A stretch of DNA of 64,000 nt from Sabellastarte sp. h YS-2021 (taxonomy: Eukaryota > Annelida > Polychaeta > Sabellida > Sabellidae), in contig OZ024936.1 in the NCBI GenBank assembly GCA_964017235.1, positions 48,845,028-48,909,027 on the forward strand. Direction: 5' to 3'. This document shows positions 1-9,502 of this stretch, in pieces (positions within the stretch are counted from its first letter, which is position 1; every line of letters begins with the position of its first letter). Position numbers and translations under genes: made by a program. The notes under the pieces were generated by a model. That model was not told the origin of the DNA. It saw nothing but the letters and a program-made list of their open reading frames with translations, and made no database searches.

Positions 1-2093
1 TAGACGCTTTAATACCCACACTCGAGTTTTTAAAATTGATATAGCTCGTGCTTTCAGGCATGTCCCTATTGATCCAGGGGACGCAATTCACTTGGGAATG
101 AAGTGGAGAAACAAGTATTATATCGACAAGTTCCTAGCCTTTGGGGCAGTACATGGGACAGCAATATTTCCGAGAATAACGGACTTCATACGGTTTATCT
201 TGGCAAAACAAGGAGTTCATGTTTTCAATTACATAGATGATATCTATGCATGTTGACACAGCTGAACATGCTTTTCAAAGTCTCATCTCGGTCATTACAG
301 AAGTTGGCCTGCCCATGAATCCTCAGAAGGTATTCTCGCCTACCACTTCACTAACCATTATGGGAATTGTAGTGGATGTAAATAGAGCTTCCTTCAGTAT
401 TGATAAAGCAAAATTAGACGAGATTAGAGTAATTTGTGCACAGACTTTTCTGCGAGATGTGGTTTCAAAACGAGAGTTTCAATCGTTGTTGGGAAAGTTG
501 TTATACATATCTTGTTGCGTGAAATCATCGAGAATTTTTCTGAATCGACTATTGATAACCCTTAGGAATCATACGGATAAAGCTAGGGTCACACTAGATC
601 ACGGAACATACGAGAGTTTGGCATGGTTCCTCACCTTCATGCATTCATTCAATGGAGTGGTTTATTTTAAGAAACCTCCCATCCAACATCACATTTATGT
701 AGATGCAAGTCTGAAGTATTTGGGGGGCACCTGGGTTTCACGAGTTTATTCAACTGTCGTTCCAGTTGAAACAATTGGTGAAAGATCTATTACTCAATAT
801 GAATTATATAATGTCCTCTTAGCTATTCGTCTTTGGGCTTCAGATCTAGCAAACAAAACTGTATGTGTACATTGTGACAATCAGAGCGCGGTTACAGTCA
901 TCAACTCAGGGAAAACGAAAGACACTTTCTTAGATATGTGCATTCGACAGTTAGCAATGTTGTGTGCACTACATAACATAGATCTTAGGTTACAGCATGT
1001 GAGAGGGGTAGATAATGCTATGGCTGATTCACTGTCTAGAGGCAAATATAATAATCTTGGGGAGGTACAATGGGATATTGTCCCTCATCATTTGCTTGCT
1101 GTTTTTTAGATATCCCCAATGCCTTGGGCAGGTGGCTTTATCAAGCCATGGGGACACTTCAGAAAGGACTTCGTCCACATACCAGAGCTCAGTACATCAA
1201 GCAGTTTAAACTATTTGTAGCATTTATGTTACAATATAAATGTAAAAAATGGGACTCTGTCTCATCAGTATTGTGTTTCTTGGAGTTCCTTGCAGCCAAT
1301 GCATTAACATTTAGGGTGATTAATAATTATATGTCAGCATTGAAGCACCATTTTGCCAGATATTCTTGGGGAGTTGATGTCTTTGAGTCACCATTAGTTA
1401 GGAAATTCCTGCGTGGACTTCAGTATACAGTACCCCCTAATCCCCGACCAAAAGGTTTGTTCTCGCTAAACCAAATCCATGAGATCTCGCAATTGTGTGA
1501 ATCCTTTGAGAGCTCCTTAACATACCGAGCTGCATATTTATTGGCATTTTATGGCCTTTTCCGCATCTCTAACCTGGCACCAGTTTCTTCTACCCAATTT
1601 GACAAGAAACGTCATCTTCTTCGTTCTGACATTACATTTGCCCCCCCGGGTGTACATATAAAGATCAAATGGGCAAAAAATATACAGGCCCCTGAAAAGA
1701 TACACTTTGTTAAACTCCCAACTATTCGCGTACCAAATATGTGCCCTGTCAAGCAGCATTGTTGAAGAAATTCCGTTTGCAGCCAGACGATCCTCTTCTG
1801 GTTTTAGACGATTATCACTTGTTAACACAATCTAACTTGAGGTCTCGCCTGGCCTCATTCCTTCCTATGGGAGCTCCGTTACAAGCTCATGGATTTCACA
1901 CATTCCGTCGCTCTGCAGCTACAATAACATATGATGCTAATGCTTCACTGTCTGCAATCAAATCTCATGGCTTATGGAGTAGTGATGCGGTTTGGTGTTA
2001 CATTTCTGACAATACCTCACAAGCTTTACAAGTCCCCCTTACATTCCAATGCCTGGTTAACACTACTTTTTCATAAATGCTCTGTTTGGGTTT

Positions 2094-2297
2094 GGGCTTA
2101 TTGTGTGTGTAATTCTGAGTCTCGTCAATGAGATTAGAAGTATTATGAAGTTGAAATCTCGTATTGTGAGATCTCATGAACATGTATGTAGAATTAACCA
2201 ATATAGACATTAATAAATGGTAGTGCCCAAATCTCGGAGTGTTTATTAAATCTCGTCTGAGGTTATAGTCGTCTTATGCGTGTGTGATTTAAACTGT
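2094..2297 (+). repeat. Split direct repeat B1 of the first YR element
   Basis: This 204-bp block recurs at 2587-2790, offset 493 bp, with three mismatches. It lies just downstream of the YR region. This B1-A2-B2 layout is the terminal organisation known for Ngaro/PAT-type elements. Confidence 0.9.
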
Positions 2298-2586
2298 AAC
2301 GGCAAACCCCCTATAGGGTTGCATTTCAGTCGTAATGAACTGGTCTACGCATTTTGAACTTACCCTGATGCCTCTAGCCAATCATAGTCCTCCTTCTAAA
2401 GCCAACCAATCAGAAGCCTTTTATGGTTGTGGCGTGGGTGAAGAGCTTGTATCTCATCATTTGTGTTCTGATACCTGAACAAGTAACATGTTTTAAAATT
2501 AATGTTTTTAACCCACCCAATTCCCTCCCTTCTTTTAATTTATGGTTTTATGTGTTTTTTAGTTGTTATATTATTGTGCCTCGTGT
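2298..2586 (+). repeat. Putative A2 segment between the B repeats
   Basis: Sequence between the two 204-bp blocks. In the split-repeat model its partner A1 would lie at the left end of the element, outside the window, so this assignment is by position only. Confidence 0.5.
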
Positions 2587-2790
2587 GGGCTTATTGTGTG
2601 TGTAATTCTGAGTCTCGTCAATGAGATTAGAAGTATTATGAAGTTGAAATCTCGTATTGTGAGATCTCGTGAACATGTATGTAGAATTAACCAATATAGA
2701 CATTAATAAATGGTAGTGCCCAAATCTCGGAGTGTTTATTAAATCTCGTCTGAGGTTATAGTCATCTTATGCGTGTGTGATTTAGACTGT
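2587..2790 (+). repeat. Split direct repeat B2 of the first YR element
   Basis: Second copy of the 204-bp block at 2094-2297. Similarity ends after 2790, which marks the likely right boundary of the element. Confidence 0.88.
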
Positions 2791-3130
2791 TATATATAAG
2801 GACATTCTACAAGTGTGTCTTTTAACAAGGGCAAAGTTGTGTGTTTCACAGGGCACTGAGTGCAGAGTTCTTGTATCAAATAAGGACATTGAATTATTGA
2901 TTTTTTTCTGTGTAGTTTACAGAATTGGTTTGGCTTGTGGTGACCTCTCTAGTATAAAACTGGAAATGTATTGTGTATTCTTTCTAGAACCTTCCGGTCA
3001 TTCTATTGTGTACTTTTTCTAGAACCTTCAATATCTCCAATATACATAGGGTTAAAAATCTGCCCACACAGCAGAGTGTATTTCGTTATGTACATTTTGT
3101 GGTTGACTCTTGTTACAGTGAACTGGATAT

Positions 3131-3318
3131 AATGTGTGGATCTACCAGAGAGTAAATTTGCTGTATTTTGGACATTGTTTATATCTAGATACAGTGTGTC
3201 GATCTACCAGAGAGTTAATTTGATGTATTTCGGATATTGTTTATATCTGGTTACAATGTGCTGATCTACCAGAAAGTGGATTTGCTTATTTGGGATATTA
3301 TACATATCTTGGAGTGAA
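3131..3318 (+). repeat. Tandem repeat, three 62-bp units
   Basis: The word gatctaccagagag (with variants) starts at 3139, 3201 and 3263, exactly 62 bp apart. Each unit continues through a TTTATATCT-like stretch. The units have diverged from one another. Confidence 0.85.
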
Positions 3319-3592
3319 CAGCATAGTTGTGCACACACCCTGAACATCTGGATATAAATATTGTGTGATAGTGGACACTGAACCGGCCACAAGACGGTAC
3401 AGACATTGTGTGTGAGTGGACGTCAAATGGATAAAAAATCAATTAAAATTAAAAAAAAATAAATCTAAATAAGATCCATTGACAGACCTCTGCCTTTCTA
3501 AGTGATCGACTATGCCACAATGTATCTACCTGTACTTGTATTCCAAGGTGAGAGTGTTAGCCACCGTCCTACATTGATTCTGTGAGAAATGG

Positions 3593-3660
3593 GTCCACAA
3601 GTGATAAATGCCGAGGGCTTGTACGGGTATGACCCTGACTGTTGAACTGGATGCAAAACC
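3593..3660 (+). repeat. Fragment of tRNA-related SINE, family 2
   Basis: Matches the 3' half of the copies at 15846 and 44039 (a ccacaagtg word, then a gtatgaccctg-like word and a ttgaac...aaaacc ending). It is a short degenerate remnant. Confidence 0.55.
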
Positions 3661-4417
3661 TTAAATTGATCTAAACTAGAGGTTAGCTAAAGGTAACAAA
3701 ATATAGATTGGTTATAGAAGCTAGAAACCAACACATTTTAAAATGAATTTAGAGTGGCCCTGTATTACCCAAGTAGTAAATATGTTTGGTATTTGTTCAT
3801 CACATATCTCTCACCTGTGTGGTTAAGGGTTCAAACTAGGTTCATGGCAACATTCAGAGTTATTCAGGAACTGTGCCGATATGACTGTTAAAATGATAGC
3901 CCAAGTTTGACTTCTGACTGTCAGGTAAATAGGTACATGTTATCATATTGTGATGTTAAAATATACTGGGATGATGTATCACATCCTGTCAATCTAGTGC
4001 TCTCAACACACACTATAACACAGTGAAGTTTTCTTCCTTTTGAGATCTTTGAGTGATGTCAAAATGACACCTGTGCCTACACGCAGATCATATTACAATT
4101 TTTAAGACAGCTAAATAAAGACTTATCAAAGCTCACAGAAAGAAATTATAGGCCACCATGAGGCGTGCAAGAAGTGGAAATTGGCCCTTCAATATATTCA
4201 GAGAAAAGGATAGAGTTTCAAAAGTTGAAAAAAAAAGTTTAACCTATGATGATTTTGTGGTTTACTATTCTTATTTTATTAAATCAAGCTGGACTGTTTA
4301 GAACTGTCATATTAACATCATAACAGTCCTTTGGTCCAGTACATGCTATTATCAGAAGATAAACATATGGAGTAAACTACAATGGATTTTTGCTAAAGAC
4401 ATGAAAAAACATTAAAT
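3661..4417. other. No gene recognised
   Basis: AT-rich DNA between a SINE remnant and the membrane-protein ORF. It may hold the promoter or upstream exons of that gene, but I see no convincing core promoter or splice-bounded reading frame. Confidence 0.4.
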
Positions 4418-5356
4418 ATGGTGCCAAACAAGTTTAAGATTTTATTTGTTATCCAGTGGTTGCTTATCATAAGTTTAACTATTGCAACAATTGTGGTTGT
4501 ATTACCAAAGAACTATTCATCTGAAGGTAACTCTAGTGCCCAGGAAGCAGACAATCATATTGCTGATGAAGGTAATAAACCAAGTGTGAATGAAACAAAG
4601 TCAGAGATATTTCCAAACAGTAATCAGCAAGAACTACCAACTGAAGGGGCAGAATCACTACACATTCAGGTTCAGCCAAATAAATATGCCTTTGACTTGC
4701 TAGAAGAACAACTGAAGCTACACAGGAAAACAAGTGAACAAAAGGAATTTGTAAAAATTCTGGCAGAAATTGGAAAATTGTTGAGCAATCTTCCAGAGTT
4801 TCAGAAAAGACCAGATGGAAATATGATATCCAAAGAACAAGAACTAGATGACACAGAGTCATCCTCTATTCTTAATGACCTTGCGGTGATGCCTTTTGTA
4901 AAGTCAGTTTGTTCCACTGGATTTCAATCTGCACTATGGAAAAGGTCGCTTGGGAATAATCCTCATAAGGAAATACACATATTTGCCAAGGAGTATGATA
5001 CTGGATATATAAAGGATGTTAGGAAGAAAGTTATTGTCCATAGAGGCCCAACTATTGAAGAATCAATTTTAAGATATTCTGCCCTCAATCCAAGAGCAAC
5101 ATGTGAACTTATTGCATTAAGGTCTCCTAGCCATACCGGTGGAATTGAAATTTTATTTAACTCTTTTCGGGATATTGCTAACATTAAAGGACATATCATG
5201 TGCCTACAATATTCTCATGGACTCAGGAAAATGCAGAGGAATGGTGCAGAAAAATTTTGGGAAAAAGTCAAAGCAAAAGGAAAGATGTATGAATTTTTCA
5301 GAATCAAAACTACTATTCCAAATACTTTTCTTACATGTGGCATGTGTGTCCCGTAA
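4418..5356 (+). CDS. Predicted type II membrane protein of unknown family
   Basis: A 312-codon ORF. Residues 8-30 form a hydrophobic segment (LFVIQWLLIISLTIATIVVV) behind a short basic N-terminus, fitting a signal anchor with the rest outside the cell or in the lumen. Residues 31-80 are polar and carry three N-glycosylation sequons (N32, N38, N58). Residues 91-130 look helical. The C-terminal half (from about 160) looks globular, with all five Cys (165, 229, 262, 307, 310), the last two in a CGMC motif at the end. A poly(A) signal lies about 165 bp after the stop. It could be an intronless gene, a terminal coding exon or an old retrocopy. I do not recognise the family. Being open over 939 bp in AT-rich DNA makes a real gene likely. 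Confidence 0.7.
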   Translation: MVPNKFKILFVIQWLLIISLTIATIVVVLPKNYSSEGNSSAQEADNHIADEGNKPSVNETKSEIFPNSNQQELPTEGAESLHIQVQPNKYAFDLLEEQLKLHRKTSEQKEFVKILAEIGKLLSNLPEFQKRPDGNMISKEQELDDTESSSILNDLAVMPFVKSVCSTGFQSALWKRSLGNNPHKEIHIFAKEYDTGYIKDVRKKVIVHRGPTIEESILRYSALNPRATCELIALRSPSHTGGIEILFNSFRDIANIKGHIMCLQYSHGLRKMQRNGAEKFWEKVKAKGKMYEFFRIKTTIPNTFLTCGMCVP

Positions 5357-5519
5357 GCTATCAAAAAATTGCAAAATAGACCATGTAAAGCAAGCTATAA
5401 TGAAATAAGTATTGTTCACATAAGTGAATCAATTAAACTCGAGTATCCGATAAAATAGCCTTTATGTAACCCTTATTTGTAAATTGTGTCTGTAAAGATT
5501 GACCTTGTGTCACATAACT

Positions 5520-5525
5520 AATAAA
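5520..5525 (+). terminator. Poly(A) signal AATAAA for the 4418-5356 gene
   Basis: Canonical AATAAA hexamer about 165 bp downstream of the stop codon, followed by a TG/T-rich stretch (tcttctcaatgttcttt). Confidence 0.6.
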
Positions 5526-7383
5526 GAGTATGATCTTCTCAATGTTCTTTAAATATTGTTTAAGTGATTGTACAGATAGCCCAAGTTTAAGACAAATAAA
5601 TACAGTTAAACATGTATCAATTATATAGAAAACAGTTTTTGTCAGTTACATATTGTTCATACTAAATATTTTTCTTGTTTTCGGGTCTTTCATGTCAAAC
5701 TAATTGAGATTCATCTTAGTAAATGTTACTATTTGGTTTTCATCTTGTTCATTTTGTGTAGTTTTACCGTAGATGAATCAATTTAGAATTTCTGACTTTT
5801 GCTCCTGTTTGCAAGGTCAGTGTTTAGTGCAGTGTGTCAAAAAGTCGAGGCTTGCTTCATGGATTAATAGAGATGCAAACAATTGTGATGCAGTCTTAGA
5901 GTCTTCGGAGTAACTTTGACCTATTTTCCCATATTCTATTGCATTTCAAGAAAAATACCTATGTATTGAAAGTCCACGGGGCCTATGGCGAGTAGATGAT
6001 AGCCAAATTACAAAATATTAAGTTTTATTAACCACAAGGCAAATTAGGCTTTTTATTGTCACACACTATTGATATTCTGGAAACAATTTTCTACAAAGAC
6101 CGGTTATATGCATCAAACACAAAGCACCGACCAGTCAGTTGTTATTGCCTTCTTTAAGCATACAAATTAAGGTTGACAGCACAAACAGTAACGCATATAG
6201 TATACATAATAAACTTAGTTCCATAAATTTGACAGAGAATGTAAAATGGAGATCAGGTGAAAAACAAAACAAAAAAAAAAACGGGGTTGTATAGCAAAAC
6301 ATTTGTTAATTTATCTATGGATTCAAGCAATCCTGTTTCTAGATAGTGTCAATAATTTATTGGAAATTAATTATGAATTTAGAGTCTGGATCATATTTGA
6401 AACGTCCATCCAATTTCTGTTAGAGTGAATGGTAGAATAAGTTATAACTGACAGATATGGCTGTTCTTCAAAGACACTCATGATATTTTAACAGCAAGGT
6501 ATATAAGCCTGATTTAGAACACTTTTACATATTTAAAGTGTGACAGAATTGTGCTGTAAGGATAATGAAATTTCAATGGTTCCAATTTCAAGGCTAGGGT
6601 ACCCAGACCGTGAAAACCGTATAAGAATGATGTTTGTGTATATCAAAAGTAGAATTGGTTTCCTGACCGAGCCAGTGTTTAATACAGAATCATATCTGGG
6701 AAGAGTTTTGGCAGCAGGCAAAGACAAGGATTAAGGGTTTTGGTACAGTGTCAAAAAATCACTGCTCCTATCAGATACGCTCATATAAGTTTTGTAGGAA
6801 TGGACCTTCAGTTGTTTCCAGTCATTGTTTTGCGTACAAACAGGCAGACAAACAGACACAGGGACAACATGAAGCTGAAAAGGCAATACACATAAATTTC
6901 AGGGTTACAGAATTTTTGAAGGATCAGTGATCATTTTAGATTCACATATTCTTTATAGTATTCTTTTGGTTAAAAATCCTGGCCAATTGTTATTGCTTGC
7001 CATTACAATGTTTGAAAACAAGAAAACAGTTAAACACTTTTTTAATAAACATCCACATTTTGGCCATCAAATGGGTACTGCTTAGTTTTACTTCAGTTTC
7101 TGTCACGATATAACCAAAATAATGGTTTAAAAGTAATGTTAACATTCCCATATATATCTAAATACTCTTTTCTCCTTTGAAATAAGGTCACCTCTGAAGT
7201 TCAATGATGCAATTTCTTTCTTTGATTTTCACCCTGAGGCACTTTTAACTTCAAAGGTATTTGCACATGTAATACTTTCTCATTCTTTCAAAGTCATCAG
7301 CATCAGGATTATCTTCCAAACTACTTTGGCATTTGAATCCAGGGAACTGGGAACACTGATAGCTACAGCTAAATAGGGTCAGG
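5526..7383. other. No gene recognised
   Basis: About 1.9 kb of AT-rich DNA with only short chance ORFs (for example 6540-6734). I see no domain, splice-bounded exon or repeat structure. Confidence 0.4.
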
Positions 7384-7436
7384 TCTGGGGTGCAAAAAAG
7401 CCGGCCTCAGAGGTGGGAGGCAAGTGTGTCACTAAT
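7384..7436 (-). repeat. Remnant of tRNA-derived SINE, family 1
   Basis: On the minus strand it matches the tRNA-like head of family 1: an A-box-like region, then ttgcctcccacctctgaggccgg. The rest of the element is missing. Confidence 0.55.
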
Positions 7437-7877
7437 ACACTACCAAAATACCTGCTAATATTGTTAGCAGCTGCCATCATGTTTAAGACATTTAAGTATA
7501 CTTACACTGTTAAGAACTACCATTGCATTTAAGTATATTAATATTGTCACTAATATTGTCAATACAAACATACCTTCAAAGTGTAATTTTGTCCAGTTAC
7601 AAGTAAAACACACAAAAACATTAAGACAATGCAACAATGAGTTAAACATCCAGTAAATATATTGTACATCACAATAATACATTATTATAGACATGAGTAC
7701 ATTATGACATTGTAGATTATATGGATACATGCTCTAGCAGCAGTGAACAACACATTTATGCTCTAACCATTCCAAATCACAGAACTGTATATTCATTGGT
7801 CGGGAAGCCTATTTAGGACATTAGGTTCACGTATAAATAACACATTAAAAGTCCCTCCAAAAATAGGATGATAATGC
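7437..7877. other. No gene recognised
   Basis: AT-rich flank left of the second YR element. Nothing with coding or repeat structure seen. Confidence 0.35.
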
Positions 7878-7967
7878 GGGATGGCATTAGGGTGCCATCT
7901 AGGTCATTTCTGACACTTCCCCCCTTTGTAGTTTAGAGTGTCACCTTATTTGCATACTAAACTGTCA
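7878..7967 (+). repeat. Left 90-bp terminal direct repeat
   Basis: Identical over 90 bp to 13869-13958. It contains a hairpin with arms GATGGCA and TGCCATC around a 6-nt loop, and a second inverted pair AGTTTAG / CTAAACT. Confidence 0.9.
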
Positions 7968-8327
7968 TTGGTCAAGTGGTCAAGCGTGGGACCTCGCTGA
8001 TTTCAACCCTTAATCCTGCCATTTATATGTTGGACACACGAGGACACACATCAAGAATTTAGAATTCTTATTCTAGTCAACTGAACACGTATTGTATTGT
8101 ATGGTTTTTCCTTTTTATATGACTGCATTTTATATTTTTAGTATTTTACAGTAACAATTATTTTATATGTATTTCTGACTCGTGTGTCCGTACAATCTTC
8201 CAGACAAGTATTGTTGTCATTATACGTTACTGTGACCATTTTATTTAACGTGTATATAGTGTCGGATACTAATTGCTAGTACTTGGTGTTCATTCAACCG
8301 ACATATACTGAGTTCTCCCACTGAAGT

Positions 8328-9500
8328 ATGTACAATTTGCGATCTAATAAACAGAATACTGTGCATTTACCTATTGAAATACAACTTGCTGGAGATACAC
8401 AGTTTATTGACTCAGTACTTCATACAAACTCTCACAATTCGGATTTTCCTGAAAATATGTCGGATTCTGACACTTCGGCTAGTGATTTGAATTGCAGTGA
8501 CCTTATGCAAAACAGTTTTGACGGTGTTTCAGATGGCAAAAATTGTGCCAGTGGATCTAGTACTTCTAAATCCGACAAAGATTTGTCTGTTAAGAGTTCT
8601 GATTCGGATCAACAGGCGGTCATAAATGCACAAATATTGGAACAGTTGCATCGGATTGGCAAGAGGCTTGATCATATTGAACAGAAAGACTGTAAGAAAA
8701 CTTCGGATAAAACAAAGATAAAAAATGTTAAAACTAAAGGAAAGAAAGTGAAGCAAACTTCTGATGTCACAGAACAGCGGCAATCTTTGCCAGTGCCACA
8801 TAACTTATGGCAGTCTTCAGTTTCGGATGAAGCTCTTCTGCAACTCAGAGTTGATCAGAGATTGCAGGAACTTACAGATTTGGCAAAAACAGGTACAAAT
8901 TCAAAAATTAAGTCACAAAGAGGAGGAAATTTTGAAGTTTTGGTTAAACAAAGGGTTAAATGGCCTCATGAGTATGTTTTGTCAGGCTTGAATAAAGAAC
9001 GTGTCACTTATGATCAGTTGAATGTGACACAATGGGTGGCTGGTTTTGGTCGAACCATGAGGGATGAGTCTGATGCGATTATGAAACAACATATGTTAGA
9101 ATATCTTATAGCCCTCATGGACGATGCCAATGATTTTTCGTGGACGTCGGCCAAAGCTAGCCATGCTGTCTTATTGTGTCGCATGGAGCAGGGAGAAATA
9201 AAAGATTTCTCAGACATTGCCTCTATCGATCGGATCCGACGAGCAAATGCTCAAAAACACGTGTCTGCAAGTGTTGCTGCAACTCATGCTTCAATGAATA
9301 AGAGGCAATCAAAGGTCACAAGGTCAATGCCCTGTACTTATTTTAATCAGGGAACCTGTATGCAGCAAAAAACCCATGAGACAAGGGGGGTCTTATATAA
9401 ACACATTTGTGCTGTTTGCTTTGCAAATACTGGTCGAACTTTTTCACATGCAGAAACTGAGTGTAAAAATAAAAATAAACAGATGTCAAAAAACGAGTAA
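8328..9500 (+). CDS. Gag-like protein of the second YR element
   Basis: A 390-aa ORF starting at an ATG. The N-terminal third is acidic and Ser/Asp-rich, followed by a basic Lys-rich stretch. The C-terminus carries a Cys/His cluster (CTYFNQGTC, then H, CAVC, H and C) resembling the zinc-binding tail of Gag-like proteins in DIRS/Ngaro elements. By family analogy it would bind element RNA and form the nucleoprotein particle. The RT/RNase H ORF follows at once. Confidence 0.8.
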   Translation: MYNLRSNKQNTVHLPIEIQLAGDTQFIDSVLHTNSHNSDFPENMSDSDTSASDLNCSDLMQNSFDGVSDGKNCASGSSTSKSDKDLSVKSSDSDQQAVINAQILEQLHRIGKRLDHIEQKDCKKTSDKTKIKNVKTKGKKVKQTSDVTEQRQSLPVPHNLWQSSVSDEALLQLRVDQRLQELTDLAKTGTNSKIKSQRGGNFEVLVKQRVKWPHEYVLSGLNKERVTYDQLNVTQWVAGFGRTMRDESDAIMKQHMLEYLIALMDDANDFSWTSAKASHAVLLCRMEQGEIKDFSDIASIDRIRRANAQKHVSASVAATHASMNKRQSKVTRSMPCTYFNQGTCMQQKTHETRGVLYKHICAVCFANTGRTFSHAETECKNKNKQMSKNE

Positions 9501-9502
9501 CT

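Larger units (their letters stand above)
1..2790 (+). mobile_element. Ngaro-like YR retroelement, 5'-cut by window edge, broken
   Basis: The window opens inside a reverse transcriptase. The RT palm motif YIDDIY is followed by an RNase H region with conserved DAS, CDNQSA and DSLSRG motifs (RT/RNase H about 1-1109). A tyrosine recombinase follows (about 1070-2076) with HTFRR, a W/H box and a Tyr region. No methyltransferase domain follows RNase H, and the non-coding end has split direct repeats, which together point to the Ngaro/PAT group rather than DIRS1. The copy is broken, with roughly two or three breaks, yet its terminal repeats differ at only three positions in 204, so it is probably fairly young. 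The Gag-like ORF and left end lie outside the window. Confidence 0.85.

Noticed and set aside
8529-8801. Minus-strand ORFs inside the Gag-like and RT regions
   Set aside because: Shadows of the plus-strand ORFs of the second YR element.
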